From Actinomycetota bacterium (GTDB lineage Bacteria > Actinomycetota > Geothermincolia > Geothermincolales > RBG-13-55-18), in contig JABLXL010000041.1 of assembly GCA_013178005.1 (NCBI GenBank), forward strand, positions 1-33,725: DNA of 33,725 nucleotides, written 5' to 3'. The position numbers and the translations under genes were made by a program. The notes under the pieces are model-generated. The model saw only the letters and a program-made list of their open reading frames with translations, ran no database searches and had not been told where the DNA came from. This document shows, in pieces, positions 8,076 through 17,128 of the stretch (position 1 is its first letter; the number at the start of each line of letters is the position of its first letter).

Positions 8076-9366
8076 GTCCGCTCCTTCTCTCGCGTCCTCT
8101 GCCTTCGCCCGCTTCCTGGCGGGAGATGTTTATGAGTATACCTGCCAGGCACATGCAAATCACCAGCGAGGATCCGCCGTAGCTGAAGAAGGGCAGCGTG
8201 ATTCCGGTTATGGGCATGATCCCCGTGGCCGCGCCCATGTTGATGACCGCCTGGACCCCCAACATGCAGGTAATACCCATGGCCAGAACCCTTCCCAGGC
8301 GGTCGGGCGCCCCCCTTGCCACCTTCAGGCCCAGGTAGGTGAAAAGGGCGAAGAGGAAGAGCACCGCCAGGGTTCCCGCCAGTCCGGTTTCCTCTCCGAT
8401 GATGGAGAAGATGAAATCGGTATGGGCGTTGGGCAGGTAAAAGAATTTCTGCCTGCTCATTCCCAAGCCCAGCCCGGTTATCCTCCCCGAGCCCAGGGCG
8501 ATCATGGACTGGATGATATGGAAGCCGCCCTCCCTGGCCACGCTCCATGGATCCAGGAAGGAGAAGAACCGCGCCTTGCGGTAGGCAGAAGAGAAGATGA
8601 AGATGACGGTGGCTCCGCCCCCCAGGCCGGCCAGCACCATGAGCTTGCGCGCCGGCGCCCCCGCCAGGTAGAGAACGGCGAACACCGAGAAGGCCACGAT
8701 GAACATGCTCCCCAGGTCGGGCTCGATGATGATCAGGCCACAGGCCAGGGCGGTGGCGACAAGCACCGGGTTGATGATCTCGCGCCAGTCGTCGAGCCGT
8801 TCCGAGCGACGGCTGTAGATGAACGCGGCCAGGAGCAACAAGGCGAGCTTCGCTATCTCCGACGGCTGGACCACGATGGGTCCCAGCTCGATGGAGCGCT
8901 TCGACCCGTAGGCCTCCGTGCCGATGACGGGCACCGCCGCCAGGGCCGCGATGGCGACGACGGTGAGCAGGGGCGAGATCGCAGCCACGCGGTGATAGTC
9001 CATGAAGGCCAGGGCGCACATGGCCGCGAGGCCTACCCCGAACCACACCGCCTGCCGCGCCAGGTAGTAATAGCTCGATCCGTGGACGCGGAAGGCGGTG
9101 CCGGAACTGGCGGAGAAGATCATCACCATGCCGAAAAGGAACATCACCAGGGTCACGCCCATGATGGAGTACCCCGTGCCGGTCATCCCCGGCGCGATCT
9201 CGGCCTTTACCCTTACCGCCGGGCGCACGGCCCTCTCCCGCCGCGTCGGATGGCCAGCGGGCTTGGACGCCGCCCGCGCGTCGCGGCGCTTTCGCGCCTC
9301 CACCAGCGAGCGCGGTGGACTCCCTCTCTCCACCTCTATCCTCCGGGCGGCGGCGCGATCAGCCAT
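7993..9366 (-). CDS. ftsW: Septal peptidoglycan glycosyltransferase FtsW (SEDS)
   Basis: Polytopic membrane protein that polymerises lipid II at the septum with its partner FtsI. Seen: a basic N-terminal tail of about 60 residues, then hydrophobic helices with VQPSEIAKLALLLLAAF, EPDLGSM, AYRKARFFSFLDPW, NAHTDFIFSIIGEETGL and PFFSYGGSSLV, the SEDS signatures in order. Length is 457 aa, longer than usual because of both tails. The C-terminal tail is Arg/Gly-rich and partly encoded within the 83-base overlap with murG. ATG 9366 follows GGAGG by 9 bases and overlaps murD by 8. FtsW rather than RodA is inferred from its place in the dcw cluster. Confidence 0.95.
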   Translation of the reverse strand: MADRAAARRIEVERGSPPRSLVEARKRRDARAASKPAGHPTRRERAVRPAVRVKAEIAPGMTGTGYSIMGVTLVMFLFGMVMIFSASSGTAFRVHGSSYYYLARQAVWFGVGLAAMCALAFMDYHRVAAISPLLTVVAIAALAAVPVIGTEAYGSKRSIELGPIVVQPSEIAKLALLLLAAFIYSRRSERLDDWREIINPVLVATALACGLIIIEPDLGSMFIVAFSVFAVLYLAGAPARKLMVLAGLGGGATVIFIFSSAYRKARFFSFLDPWSVAREGGFHIIQSMIALGSGRITGLGLGMSRQKFFYLPNAHTDFIFSIIGEETGLAGTLAVLFLFALFTYLGLKVARGAPDRLGRVLAMGITCMLGVQAVINMGAATGIMPITGITLPFFSYGGSSLVICMCLAGILINISRQEAGEGRGRERRSGRAGGDLRRRNRGASPPPARAGRGARVA

Positions 9367-10795
9367 GGTTCTGTACCTCCGCCGCGTACTTTTTTGCCAG
9401 CTCCTGGAAATGTTTGCCTCTCTGCTTGTAATTCGCGTACTGGTCGAAGGAGGCGCAAGCGGGGGTGAAGAGCACCGTGTCTCCCCTACCGAGCACCGGA
9501 CCGAGCCGCCCGAAGACCTCCTCCAGTCCATGCGCCATTTCCATCTCCGCGGGAAAGCCGCCCTCCTCCAGGGCGGAGGCGATCTCCGCCGCGGCCTCGC
9601 CTATGAGGTATACCGCCTTGACCTCCCCCCTGCGCGCCCGCGCGCGCAGCGCCTCCGCCATCTCCCCGAAATCCAGGCCCTTGTTCCTGCCGCCCATGAT
9701 CAGCACCAGCGGCCCCGGGAAGGACTCCAGGGCACGCATGGCGGCATGGGGGTTGGTGGCCTTGGAATCGTCGTAAAACCGCACCCCGCCGGCCTCGACC
9801 ACCAGCTCCAGGCGGTGGGACAGCCCCTCGAAGGAGCGCAGCGCCTCTCCCGCCTTCCTCGCCTCCACGCCCACTCCCATGGCCGCGGCGGCGGCGGCCA
9901 TGGCGTTCTCCAGGTTGTGCCCCCCCGGCAGGGGCAGGTCGGCCGCCCGCATTATCTCCTCGACCTCCCCTTCGCCCCCCGCCGCGACCTCCACGCGCGA
10001 GAGCATCCTCCCCTCCTTCAGAAAGACGTCCGCCCCCGCCTCCGGCGACCGAGAGAAGTACCTGACCCGGGCCCTGGCGGAGCGCGCGGCCTTCACGCAG
10101 AGCGGATCGTCCAGGTTGCAGACCACCAGGTCGTCGTCGCGCTGGTTGGCCCAGATGCGGCTCTTCGCCGCCACGTATTCATCCATGTCCGCATGCCAGT
10201 CTAGGTGATCCTCGGCCACGTTCAACAGCACCGAGACGCGGGGACGGAAGGTCTCCGTGTGGGCGAGCTGGAAGCTGGAGACTTCCACCACCAGAAGCTC
10301 CCCTTCTCCGGCCTCCTCCGCCGCCCGCACGAAGGGGTGGCCTATGTTGCCCGCGGCTCGCGCCTCCATCCCCGCGCACCGGCATATCCACTCCACCATG
10401 CGGGTGGTGGTGGTCTTGCCGTTGGTGCCGGTGATCGCTATCACCGGGCCGCGCGCGAACCTCCAGGCGAGCTCCACCTCGCTCCATACCGCTATTCCCC
10501 TGGCCCGCGCCTCTCTCAATAGCTTCATGCTCCCAGGCACCCCGGGGCTCACCACCACCAGGTCGACTCCCTCGAGCAGTGAGAGGTCGTGGTGTCCGAG
10601 CTCGCAAGCCGCTCCCATCCCGCGCAGCGCCATGGCGGCGTCAAGGACCTCTCCTTCCCGGGAGATGTCGTTCACCGTGACCCTCACGCCCTCCCGCAGG
10701 AGCTTCTCCGCCGCCGCCCTCCCGGAGATGCCCAAACCCACCACCAGGGCTGAGCTCATTCCCGCCGGCAGGGCGCTACCCCCTCTACCCGTCAT
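9359..10795 (-). CDS. murD: UDP-N-acetylmuramoylalanine--D-glutamate ligase MurD
   Basis: Adds D-glutamate as the second stem residue. Seen: VVGLGISGRAAAE, the P-loop ITGTNGKTTTTRM, EVSSFQL, NVAEDHLDWH, HNLENAMAAAAA and YDDSKATNPHAA, covering all three Mur domains. The protein ends with the ACASFDQYANYKQRGKHF block. Length is 478 aa from ATG 10795, four bases after the mraY stop and preceded by a GGGGGGAAG site. A shorter start at 10759 (MSSALVVG) matches the family N-terminus but has a weaker ribosome site. Confidence 0.96.
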   Translation of the reverse strand: MTGRGGSALPAGMSSALVVGLGISGRAAAEKLLREGVRVTVNDISREGEVLDAAMALRGMGAACELGHHDLSLLEGVDLVVVSPGVPGSMKLLREARARGIAVWSEVELAWRFARGPVIAITGTNGKTTTTRMVEWICRCAGMEARAAGNIGHPFVRAAEEAGEGELLVVEVSSFQLAHTETFRPRVSVLLNVAEDHLDWHADMDEYVAAKSRIWANQRDDDLVVCNLDDPLCVKAARSARARVRYFSRSPEAGADVFLKEGRMLSRVEVAAGGEGEVEEIMRAADLPLPGGHNLENAMAAAAAAMGVGVEARKAGEALRSFEGLSHRLELVVEAGGVRFYDDSKATNPHAAMRALESFPGPLVLIMGGRNKGLDFGEMAEALRARARRGEVKAVYLIGEAAAEIASALEEGGFPAEMEMAHGLEEVFGRLGPVLGRGDTVLFTPACASFDQYANYKQRGKHFQELAKKYAAEVQNHG

Positions 10796-10799
10796 GGCG

Positions 10800-11819
10800 T
10801 CACTTCCCCCCCACGTAATTGATGTAGAAGATGATGAAGCCAATGCCCACGAAGAAGCCCGCCACGATCCACAGCCGGATGAGGGTGGTCACCTCCGACC
10901 ACCCCTTGAGCTCGAAATGATGGTGGAGCGGAGCCATGCGGAAGACGCGCCTGCGCGTGACCTTGAACACCGCCACCTGGATGATCACCGACAGCGCCTC
11001 GAGCACGAAGATGCCCCCCAGCACCGCCAGGAGCAGTTCGGTCTTGGAGAGCACGGCGATGGCCGCGAGGCTGCTGCCCAGCGCAAGGGAACCTGTGTCC
11101 CCCATGAAGATGTATGCGGGCGGAGAGTTCCACCAGAGGAATCCGATGCTTGCTCCCATGAGGGCGCCGCAGAAGATGGCGATGTCCAGTGACCCCTGCA
11201 CGTGGGTGTAAAGATACTGGTGGTTTCGGAACTGGGTGAAGGCGATGAGGATATAGGCGGTGGTGACCAGTATAGTGGATCCGGACGCCAGCCCGTCCAA
11301 GCCGTCGGTGAGGTTGACGGCGTTGGACGCCCCGATGATCATGACGAACACCAGCAGGTAGTAGAAGGGCCCCAGGTCGCAGAGGACGGCGTCTTTGCGG
11401 AAGAAATACAGCTTGGTATCCACCCCGAAACGCTGCGTCGCCAGGTAGGCGATGGCAAGCGAGAGCGCGAGCTGCCAGAAGAGCTTGCTGCGCGCCTTCA
11501 GCCCCAGGGAGCGCGCGTAGCGCAGCTTTGTGTAATCGTCGGCGAACCCCAGCAGCCCCCCTCCCAGCAGGGCCAGGCCGAGCGCGAACCCCGTGCCCGC
11601 CTGCAGCTTCTGCGCCATGGCCAGGAAGCCCACCAGGGTCGACGCCACGATGAGGATGCCCCCCATGGTGGGTGTGCCCTGCTTGGCCAGGTGGGCTTGC
11701 GGCCCGTCCTCGCGGATAAACTGGCCAATGCCCCGGCGTTTGAGCCATCCCATGAGCCAGGGCATGAAGGTGATACACACCACCAGGCTCAACAGCAAGG
11801 CGCCCATCACCCTGTACAA
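10800..11819 (-). CDS. mraY: Phospho-MurNAc-pentapeptide transferase MraY
   Basis: Integral membrane enzyme that moves phospho-MurNAc-pentapeptide to undecaprenyl phosphate, making lipid I. Seen: KQGTPTMGGILI, FADDYTKLR (catalytic aspartates), NLTDGLDGLASG, FMGDTGSLALG and the C-terminal APLHHHFELKGWSE. About ten hydrophobic segments are spread over 339 aa, as usual. The start is taken as TTG 11819 because GGAGGAG lies about 6 bases upstream. The nearby GTG (11810) and ATG (11807) are too far from that site. A 107-base gap with a hairpin separates it from murF. Confidence 0.96.
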   Translation of the reverse strand: MYRVMGALLLSLVVCITFMPWLMGWLKRRGIGQFIREDGPQAHLAKQGTPTMGGILIVASTLVGFLAMAQKLQAGTGFALGLALLGGGLLGFADDYTKLRYARSLGLKARSKLFWQLALSLAIAYLATQRFGVDTKLYFFRKDAVLCDLGPFYYLLVFVMIIGASNAVNLTDGLDGLASGSTILVTTAYILIAFTQFRNHQYLYTHVQGSLDIAIFCGALMGASIGFLWWNSPPAYIFMGDTGSLALGSSLAAIAVLSKTELLLAVLGGIFVLEALSVIIQVAVFKVTRRRVFRMAPLHHHFELKGWSEVTTLIRLWIVAGFFVGIGFIIFYINYVGGK

Positions 11820-11843
11820 GGGCTCTCCTCCTCACGGTTTCCC

Positions 11844-11878
11844 TGCCGCGCGCAATCTCCTTCCCTTCCAGGGAAAGG
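11844..11878 (-). other. Intercistronic hairpin between murF and mraY
   Basis: On the minus strand CTTTCCCT and AGGGAAGG pair around a three-base loop (about 8 bp including wobble), about 30 bases before the mraY ribosome site. There is no U-tract, so it is not a clear terminator. It may affect mRNA stability or mraY initiation. Confidence 0.3.
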
Positions 11879-11926
11879 CAGGCTTCGCGCGGGCGCCGTC
11901 ACCAGGCTGACGTTCAAAGCGATATT

Positions 11927-13342
11927 CTATGCCACCCGGTCGCGCGCCACCAGTTCCGCCAGCTTCTCGAGGCCTAGGAAACGGGAGCCCTTGATGAGCA
12001 CCACGTCTCCCGGCTCCACGATGGCGCGCAGGATCTCCGCCGCCTTGTCAACCCCGTCGGTGGCGAACACGCTTCCCTTGGGAAGGCCCGCCGCGCAGGC
12101 CACCTTTGCCGTGAGGCGTGTCTTCTTGCCCACCGTGATGAGGATGTCCGTGCCGTATTCCACGGCCATCCGGCCCAGCTCCTCGTGGGCTTTCTCCGAA
12201 ACCGGCCCCAGTTCGCCCATGTCCCCGAGCACCGCTATGGCCCTCCGCTCGCGCGAGATGTCCCCAAGGGCCATCAGGGCGGAACGCATGGAGACGGGGT
12301 TCGCGTTGTAGGCGTCGTTGATGATGGTGATCTCATCCGGCCTCTTAATCATCTCCATCCTCCATCCCGTCGTCTCGGCCTCCTGCAATCCTTGCACTAT
12401 GCATTCCATATCAACCCCCATGATCCTTCCCACCGCCGCGGCCGCCAGGGCGTTCTCCACGTTATGGCGGCCCGGCAAAGGCAGCCTGACCCTAGCCTTA
12501 CCACCTCCCTTCACGCCAAGGGTGAAAACCGCCCTCCCTTCGCCGTCCACCTCAACGTCTCGCGCTCTGACCTCGCAGCGCGATGAGTATCCAAAACTTA
12601 CCACCGGGCAAGGGCTGAGTTCCCGTAACAGCCCCGCGTAATCGTCGTCGCCGTTGATCACCGCCCTTCCTCCGGGCGGCAGCGATTCCAGCAGTTCCGC
12701 CTTGGCGCGGGCGAGGTTGTCGCGGGTGCGGAAGAAGCGCAGGTGCGCCACGCCTATGTTGGTGATCACCCCCACTTCGGGCCGGGCCAGCTCGCACAGC
12801 CCGCGAATGTGGCCAACACCCCTGGCACCCATCTCCAGCACCAGGTAATCGGTATCCTGCCTCACCTCCAGCAGGGTAAGCGGCACCCCGATCTCGTTGT
12901 TGAAGCTCCCCCTCGCCGATACCACCTTGCCCGCCCTGGAGAGCACCGAGGCGGTGAAGTCCTTGGTGAGGGTCTTGCCGGTGGAGCCGGTTATCCCGAT
13001 CACCCTCGCCTTTGTCAGCTCTCTCTGCCATGCCGCCAGCCGTTCCAGGGCGGCCATGGTGCCGCGCACACGCACCACCGCCGCGCCCTTTTCGCGCGCC
13101 AGCCGCAGGGCGTCGGGATCCGCCCGCGCCACGAGGAGAGCGGCGGCGCCCCGCTCCAGGGCCGCTCGCAGGAAGGCATGGGCGTCGTAGTGCTTTCCTT
13201 GCAGCGCCACGAAGAGGTCGCCCTTCGCAAGGGTGCGCGTGTCCGTGCTCACCCTTTTCAGGGCCAGGCGCGGCCGGCTCGCGGGAAGCAACACCGTTCC
13301 GCCGGTCGCTCGCGCCAACTCCTCGACCCTCGCCGGTATCAA
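11927..13342 (-). CDS. murF: UDP-MurNAc-tripeptide--D-alanyl-D-alanine ligase MurF
   Basis: Attaches the D-Ala-D-Ala made by Ddl, completing the pentapeptide. Seen: STDTRTLAKGDLFVAL, the P-loop GITGSTGKTLTKDF (the second T of the usual TTTK is L here), RGSFNNEIGVPLTLL, NIGVAHLRFF, HNVENALAAAAV and INDAYNANPVSM. Length is 471 aa. The start is TTG 13342, overlapping the murE TGA (TTGA), with GGGGAAG upstream. TTG starts also occur at mraY and at the phosphoesterase gene in this window. Confidence 0.96.
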   Translation of the reverse strand: MIPARVEELARATGGTVLLPASRPRLALKRVSTDTRTLAKGDLFVALQGKHYDAHAFLRAALERGAAALLVARADPDALRLAREKGAAVVRVRGTMAALERLAAWQRELTKARVIGITGSTGKTLTKDFTASVLSRAGKVVSARGSFNNEIGVPLTLLEVRQDTDYLVLEMGARGVGHIRGLCELARPEVGVITNIGVAHLRFFRTRDNLARAKAELLESLPPGGRAVINGDDDYAGLLRELSPCPVVSFGYSSRCEVRARDVEVDGEGRAVFTLGVKGGGKARVRLPLPGRHNVENALAAAAVGRIMGVDMECIVQGLQEAETTGWRMEMIKRPDEITIINDAYNANPVSMRSALMALGDISRERRAIAVLGDMGELGPVSEKAHEELGRMAVEYGTDILITVGKKTRLTAKVACAAGLPKGSVFATDGVDKAAEILRAIVEPGDVVLIKGSRFLGLEKLAELVARDRVA

Positions 13343-14835
13343 CCCTTCCCCTTTCTCTCCCGCAAAGCCTTGCCTACCTCCTCCGCGTCGTCGAAGGGGA
13401 TCACCCGGTCGGCGAGTATCTGCCCCCTCTCGTGGCCCTTTCCAGCCACCACCACCACATCGCCGGCGGAAGCGGCCTCAAGCGCCGCCCTTATGGCCGC
13501 GCGCCGGTCCGCAATCACCTCGTAGCGCCCCCCGCCTGAGGCGCTCCTCGCGCCGGCCTCGATCTCGGCGATAATGGCGAGGGGATCCTCGCTGCGGGGG
13601 TTGTCGGAGGTGATGAACGCCAGGTCGGCCAGGGCCACCGCCGCCTCGCCCATGAGCGGGCGCTTGCCGCGGTCACGGTCTCCCCCGCAGCCGAAAACCA
13701 CGATCACGCGCCCGGGCGTTATCTCTCTCGCGGCCTCCAGGACGCGACGCAGGGAATCGGGGGTATGCGCGTAATCCACCAGCACCGCGAAATCCTGCCC
13801 CTCCTCCACCGCCTGGAAACGTCCCGGCACGCCGGGATGGGAGAGGATGCCCTCCAGGGCCTCACCGGGCTCCAGGCCCAGGAGGACGCATGCCGCCAAA
13901 GCCGCGAGGATGTTGTGGAGGTTGAAACGACCGGTGAGCCGGGTCTCCCCTTCCCATTCCTCGCCCCGGTATTTGACCGCCACCCTGCTGCGCTTGAGCC
14001 CGGCCTCGAGCAGCACGCCCCGAAGCTCCGCCCCCCGCGCGGTCCCGTAAGTCAGCACCTCCCCCGCGGCGCGCTCCGCCAGGCGCTCCCCGAAGGGGTC
14101 GTCTACGTTCACCGCGGCGGCGCGCGCGGCCAGGCCTCCACGCGAGCGTTCGGCGAAGAGCCTCTCCTTGCTGCGGTAGTAATCCTCCATGTCGGCGTGG
14201 AAATCGAGGTGGTCCTGGCTGAGGTTGGTGAACACGGCCACGGCGAACTCGCATCCGTCCACGCGGCGCAGCGTGAGCGCGTGGGACGACACCTCCATGC
14301 TCGCCACCTCGCAACCCGCCTCCACCATCTCGGCCAGCATGGCCTGGAGGTCGGCGGACTCCGGGGTGGTGCGCGCGGCGGGCACTTCCCTCCCCGCCAC
14401 GCGGTAGGAAACCGTCCCCACGAGGCCGCACGCGCGGCCGCAACGCTCCGCGGCCGCCGCCACCAGGTGGGCGGTGGTGGTCTTGCCGTTGGTGCCCGTT
14501 ACCCCCACCAGGGCGAGTTTTCCGCTGGGGTGCCCGTAATAGCGGTCGCTGAGCAAGGCCAGGGCGAGGCGCGTGTCGGCGGCCCTCACCAGGGCGGCTC
14601 CGGGCTCCGGGTCCGCCCCTCCTTTCCAGTCGCTGGAAACCACCAGGGCCGCCGCCCCCCGCTCCACCGCCTGGCCCAGGAACAGGTGCCCGTCGGTGCG
14701 GAAACCCTTTATGGCCACGAAGAGGTCTCCCCTCTCCACGCGTCGCGAGTCGTATGCGATCCCCCTCACCTCTATATCCGCCCCCCTTGCCAGGGTGAGG
14801 CCTTCGAGCCCGCTTACAAGCTCCCCCAATCTCAT
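13339..14835 (-). CDS. murE: UDP-MurNAc-L-Ala-D-Glu--meso-diaminopimelate ligase MurE
   Basis: Adds the third stem residue. Seen: YDSRRVERGDLFVA near the N-terminus, the P-loop GVTGTNGKTTTAHLV, MEVSSHAL, NLSQDHLDFH with the lysine of YYRSKERLF (expected to be carbamylated), VDYAHTPDSL, VFGCGGDRDRGKRP and SDNPRSEDP. The DNPR motif is typical of enzymes that select meso-diaminopimelate over lysine. Length is 498 aa. ATG 14835 overlaps the ftsI stop (ATGA). Longer in-frame starts lie inside ftsI and are not credible. Confidence 0.97.
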   Translation of the reverse strand: MRLGELVSGLEGLTLARGADIEVRGIAYDSRRVERGDLFVAIKGFRTDGHLFLGQAVERGAAALVVSSDWKGGADPEPGAALVRAADTRLALALLSDRYYGHPSGKLALVGVTGTNGKTTTAHLVAAAAERCGRACGLVGTVSYRVAGREVPAARTTPESADLQAMLAEMVEAGCEVASMEVSSHALTLRRVDGCEFAVAVFTNLSQDHLDFHADMEDYYRSKERLFAERSRGGLAARAAAVNVDDPFGERLAERAAGEVLTYGTARGAELRGVLLEAGLKRSRVAVKYRGEEWEGETRLTGRFNLHNILAALAACVLLGLEPGEALEGILSHPGVPGRFQAVEEGQDFAVLVDYAHTPDSLRRVLEAAREITPGRVIVVFGCGGDRDRGKRPLMGEAAVALADLAFITSDNPRSEDPLAIIAEIEAGARSASGGGRYEVIADRRAAIRAALEAASAGDVVVVAGKGHERGQILADRVIPFDDAEEVGKALRERKGKG

Positions 14836-16550
14836 TCCTCGTTCACCACCTTGTCGCGGGTGTTGACCTTCTCCAGGCTGGGCGTGACCTCCAGGTTCTG
14901 CAGCGCGAACTCCATCACGCGGGCGAAACAAGGGGCGGCCGCGAGGCCCCCGTATACCGTGCCCGGCTCGTCCAGGGTGATCACCGCCACCAGCTTGGGG
15001 TCCTCCATGGGGGCCATACCCGCGAAGGTGGCGATATACGCCTCGCGGTACCCGCCCGCCGGATCCGGCTTCATGGCGGTCCCGGTCTTTCCGGCGCAGT
15101 TGTAGAGGGTCATGGCGGCGCGCGTTCCCGTCCCCATCCTCACCACCTCCCCCAGCACGTAACGCAGGGAGGCCGCGGTGTTGGCGGATATCACCCTCTC
15201 GCCCTCCGGGATTTCGTACTCCACGCTCTCCCCATCGCGCGCGATTTCCCGCAACAGCAGATGCGGGGTCACCCTGGTGCCCCCGTTGGCGATGATCGCG
15301 GCCACGCATGCCAGCTGCAGGGGGGTGACCGTTATTCCCTGGCCGATGGCGATGGTGGGAAGCGAGGTCTGGGTCCAGCTCCCCGGGTCGGGCACTATCC
15401 CCGCCGCCTCACCGGGGAAATCGATCCCCGTGGGCTTCCCCAGGCCGCACGCCTCCAGGTACGAAGCGAGCTTTTCCTTCCCCAGGGCCTGGGCGGTCTT
15501 GATGGTCCCGAGGTTCGAGGAGTAGGCGATTATCTCCGCGAAGGTCAGGTCATCCCTGGGCATGGGGTGGTCGTCCTTGAACTCGTATTCCCCGATCTCT
15601 ATTATCCGCGGCACGTTGATCACCAAGCCGGGCGTAACCGTGCGCTCCTGCAGGGCGGCCATGGCGGTCACCATCTTGAGCACCGACCCGGGCTCGAAGG
15701 CGTCGGTGACCGGCCTGGTCCGCGCCGTCTCCGCTGGCACGGAAGGAAACAGGTTGGCGTCGTAATCGGGCCACGACGACATGGCGAGGATCTCGCCGGT
15801 GTGGCAGTCCATGACCAGCCCCGAGCCGTTCTTGGCCCCGCTCTCCTGCACGGAACGGGCCAACTCCTCCTGCAGCTTGAACTGCACCTGGGAATCGATG
15901 GTAAGCTGGATATCGCTGCCGTCCACGGGGCGCTCGATCATCTTGGTGACTCCGGGTATGGGGTCGCCCATGGGATCGAGCTCCACCGCCGCCTCCCCCT
16001 CTTTTCCCGCCAGGGTCTCGTCGTACTGCAGTTCGATCCCGGAAAGGCCTACGTTGTCCGTGCCCACATAGCCGAGCACATGGGAGGCCAGCGATCCCTG
16101 GGGGTAATACCTCTTGCTCTCCTTCTCCAGGCCTATGCCCGCGATGCCCAGGGCCTCGATCTCCTCCGCCGTCTCCGGGCTCACCTTGCGCTCCAGGTAC
16201 ACGAAACCGCCGTCGGACTTGAGCTTCTCCTCCAGTTCCTGCCGGGGTTTCTGCAACACCAGGGACAGCTCCGCCGCCGCCATCTCCGGGTCCTCCACCA
16301 GGTAGGGGGTGGCGTAGATGGAATAAGCCTCTTTGCTGATGGCCAGGACCTCCCCGTCCCGGTCGAGGATGCAACCCCGGGTGGGGTCGAGATCGGCGAG
16401 ACGGTATCTCTGGTCCTCTGCGAGGGCGCTCAGGCGGTCCGCCTTCACCAGTTGCAGGTCGACGAGGCGGTAGGCGACGCCCGAAAAAGCGAGAAACAAC
16501 ACCAGGGCAGCCAGGTTCACCCTGGCATACCCTTTACCACCTTTTGACAT
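14832..16550 (-). CDS. ftsI: Septal transpeptidase FtsI (class B penicillin-binding protein)
   Basis: Cross-links peptidoglycan at the division site. Seen: one N-terminal membrane helix (about residues 11-30), a PBP dimerisation region with GCILDRDGEVLA (59-70), and the transpeptidase domain with SVLK (Ser289, Lys292), SSN (344-346) and KTG (488-490). GIELQYDETLAG is typical of class B proteins. Length is 572 aa and there is no PASTA domain, unlike many Gram-positive relatives. GGGAGG lies just before ATG 16550. A 109-base gap from the ftsL-like gene contains an AT-rich stretch. Paired with FtsW in the same operon. Confidence 0.96.
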   Translation of the reverse strand: MSKGGKGYARVNLAALVLFLAFSGVAYRLVDLQLVKADRLSALAEDQRYRLADLDPTRGCILDRDGEVLAISKEAYSIYATPYLVEDPEMAAAELSLVLQKPRQELEEKLKSDGGFVYLERKVSPETAEEIEALGIAGIGLEKESKRYYPQGSLASHVLGYVGTDNVGLSGIELQYDETLAGKEGEAAVELDPMGDPIPGVTKMIERPVDGSDIQLTIDSQVQFKLQEELARSVQESGAKNGSGLVMDCHTGEILAMSSWPDYDANLFPSVPAETARTRPVTDAFEPGSVLKMVTAMAALQERTVTPGLVINVPRIIEIGEYEFKDDHPMPRDDLTFAEIIAYSSNLGTIKTAQALGKEKLASYLEACGLGKPTGIDFPGEAAGIVPDPGSWTQTSLPTIAIGQGITVTPLQLACVAAIIANGGTRVTPHLLLREIARDGESVEYEIPEGERVISANTAASLRYVLGEVVRMGTGTRAAMTLYNCAGKTGTAMKPDPAGGYREAYIATFAGMAPMEDPKLVAVITLDEPGTVYGGLAAAPCFARVMEFALQNLEVTPSLEKVNTRDKVVNEE

Positions 16551-16659
16551 CTCGTCCTCCCTGGATGCCTCTCTATATATATTTATGCCGCTTCACGGCC
16601 TCATATTTGGGTTCGCCGCCGCTTGCCGGTTGACCTTTCGCCAGCTTTGCTGCGGCCGG

Positions 16660-17121
16660 TTACATACCCCCTCCCGAAGTCGCGTCGCTCACCATCCCCT
16701 CCCCTCCGGGCTCGTTCCCCGCGTTCCTCGCCGCCCTGAAGGCGGGAGTCTCCAGGTATTCGGCCCGCGCGACCTGCACCATCTTCAACTCCTCGACGGC
16801 GATGCGCTCTATCCTGGAGGGTGCCTCGAGGGAGGCTATCTCCACCCGCAACGCCTCCTGGTCGCGCTTTTCCAGTTCTATCCGCCTCTCCAGATCCCTG
16901 GTCTTCACCTCGTCCTGCACCACCATGACGTGCAGGAAGACCGAGAGGAGGAGCAACCCGCACACGAATGCGGCCACGCAAGCGAAACATGCGAAGATAG
17001 CGCGGTTCCTTCGCCCCTGCGCCGCCGCTCGGCGGGGGCGCTCCACGGCCTCCCGCGGCTCGGGCTCTCGCGCCCGCTCCTCCGGGCCGTGCGAGTATCT
17101 CCACTCCATGGCCAGGGACAT
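16660..17121 (-). CDS. ftsL: FtsL/DivIC-like septum protein
   Basis: Small bitopic protein that stabilises the FtsW-FtsI pair in the divisome. Seen: a 40-residue charged, Arg-rich cytoplasmic tail, one membrane helix (about 41-67, rich in A, V, L, F), then a region of Glu/Arg/Leu heptads suggesting a coiled coil (VKTRDLERRIELEKRDQEAL) and a Ser/Gly tail. Length is 153 aa. The sequence itself is poorly conserved, as is normal for FtsL. The assignment rests on topology and its place between rsmH and ftsI. It starts 7 bases after the rsmH stop. Confidence 0.85.
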   Translation of the reverse strand: MSLAMEWRYSHGPEERAREPEPREAVERPRRAAAQGRRNRAIFACFACVAAFVCGLLLLSVFLHVMVVQDEVKTRDLERRIELEKRDQEALRVEIASLEAPSRIERIAVEELKMVQVARAEYLETPAFRAARNAGNEPGGEGMVSDATSGGGM

Positions 17122-17128
17122 TTCTTGT

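Noticed and set aside
7471-9468. 665-codon plus-strand open frame
   Set aside because: Antisense to murG and ftsW, with no recognisable motif.
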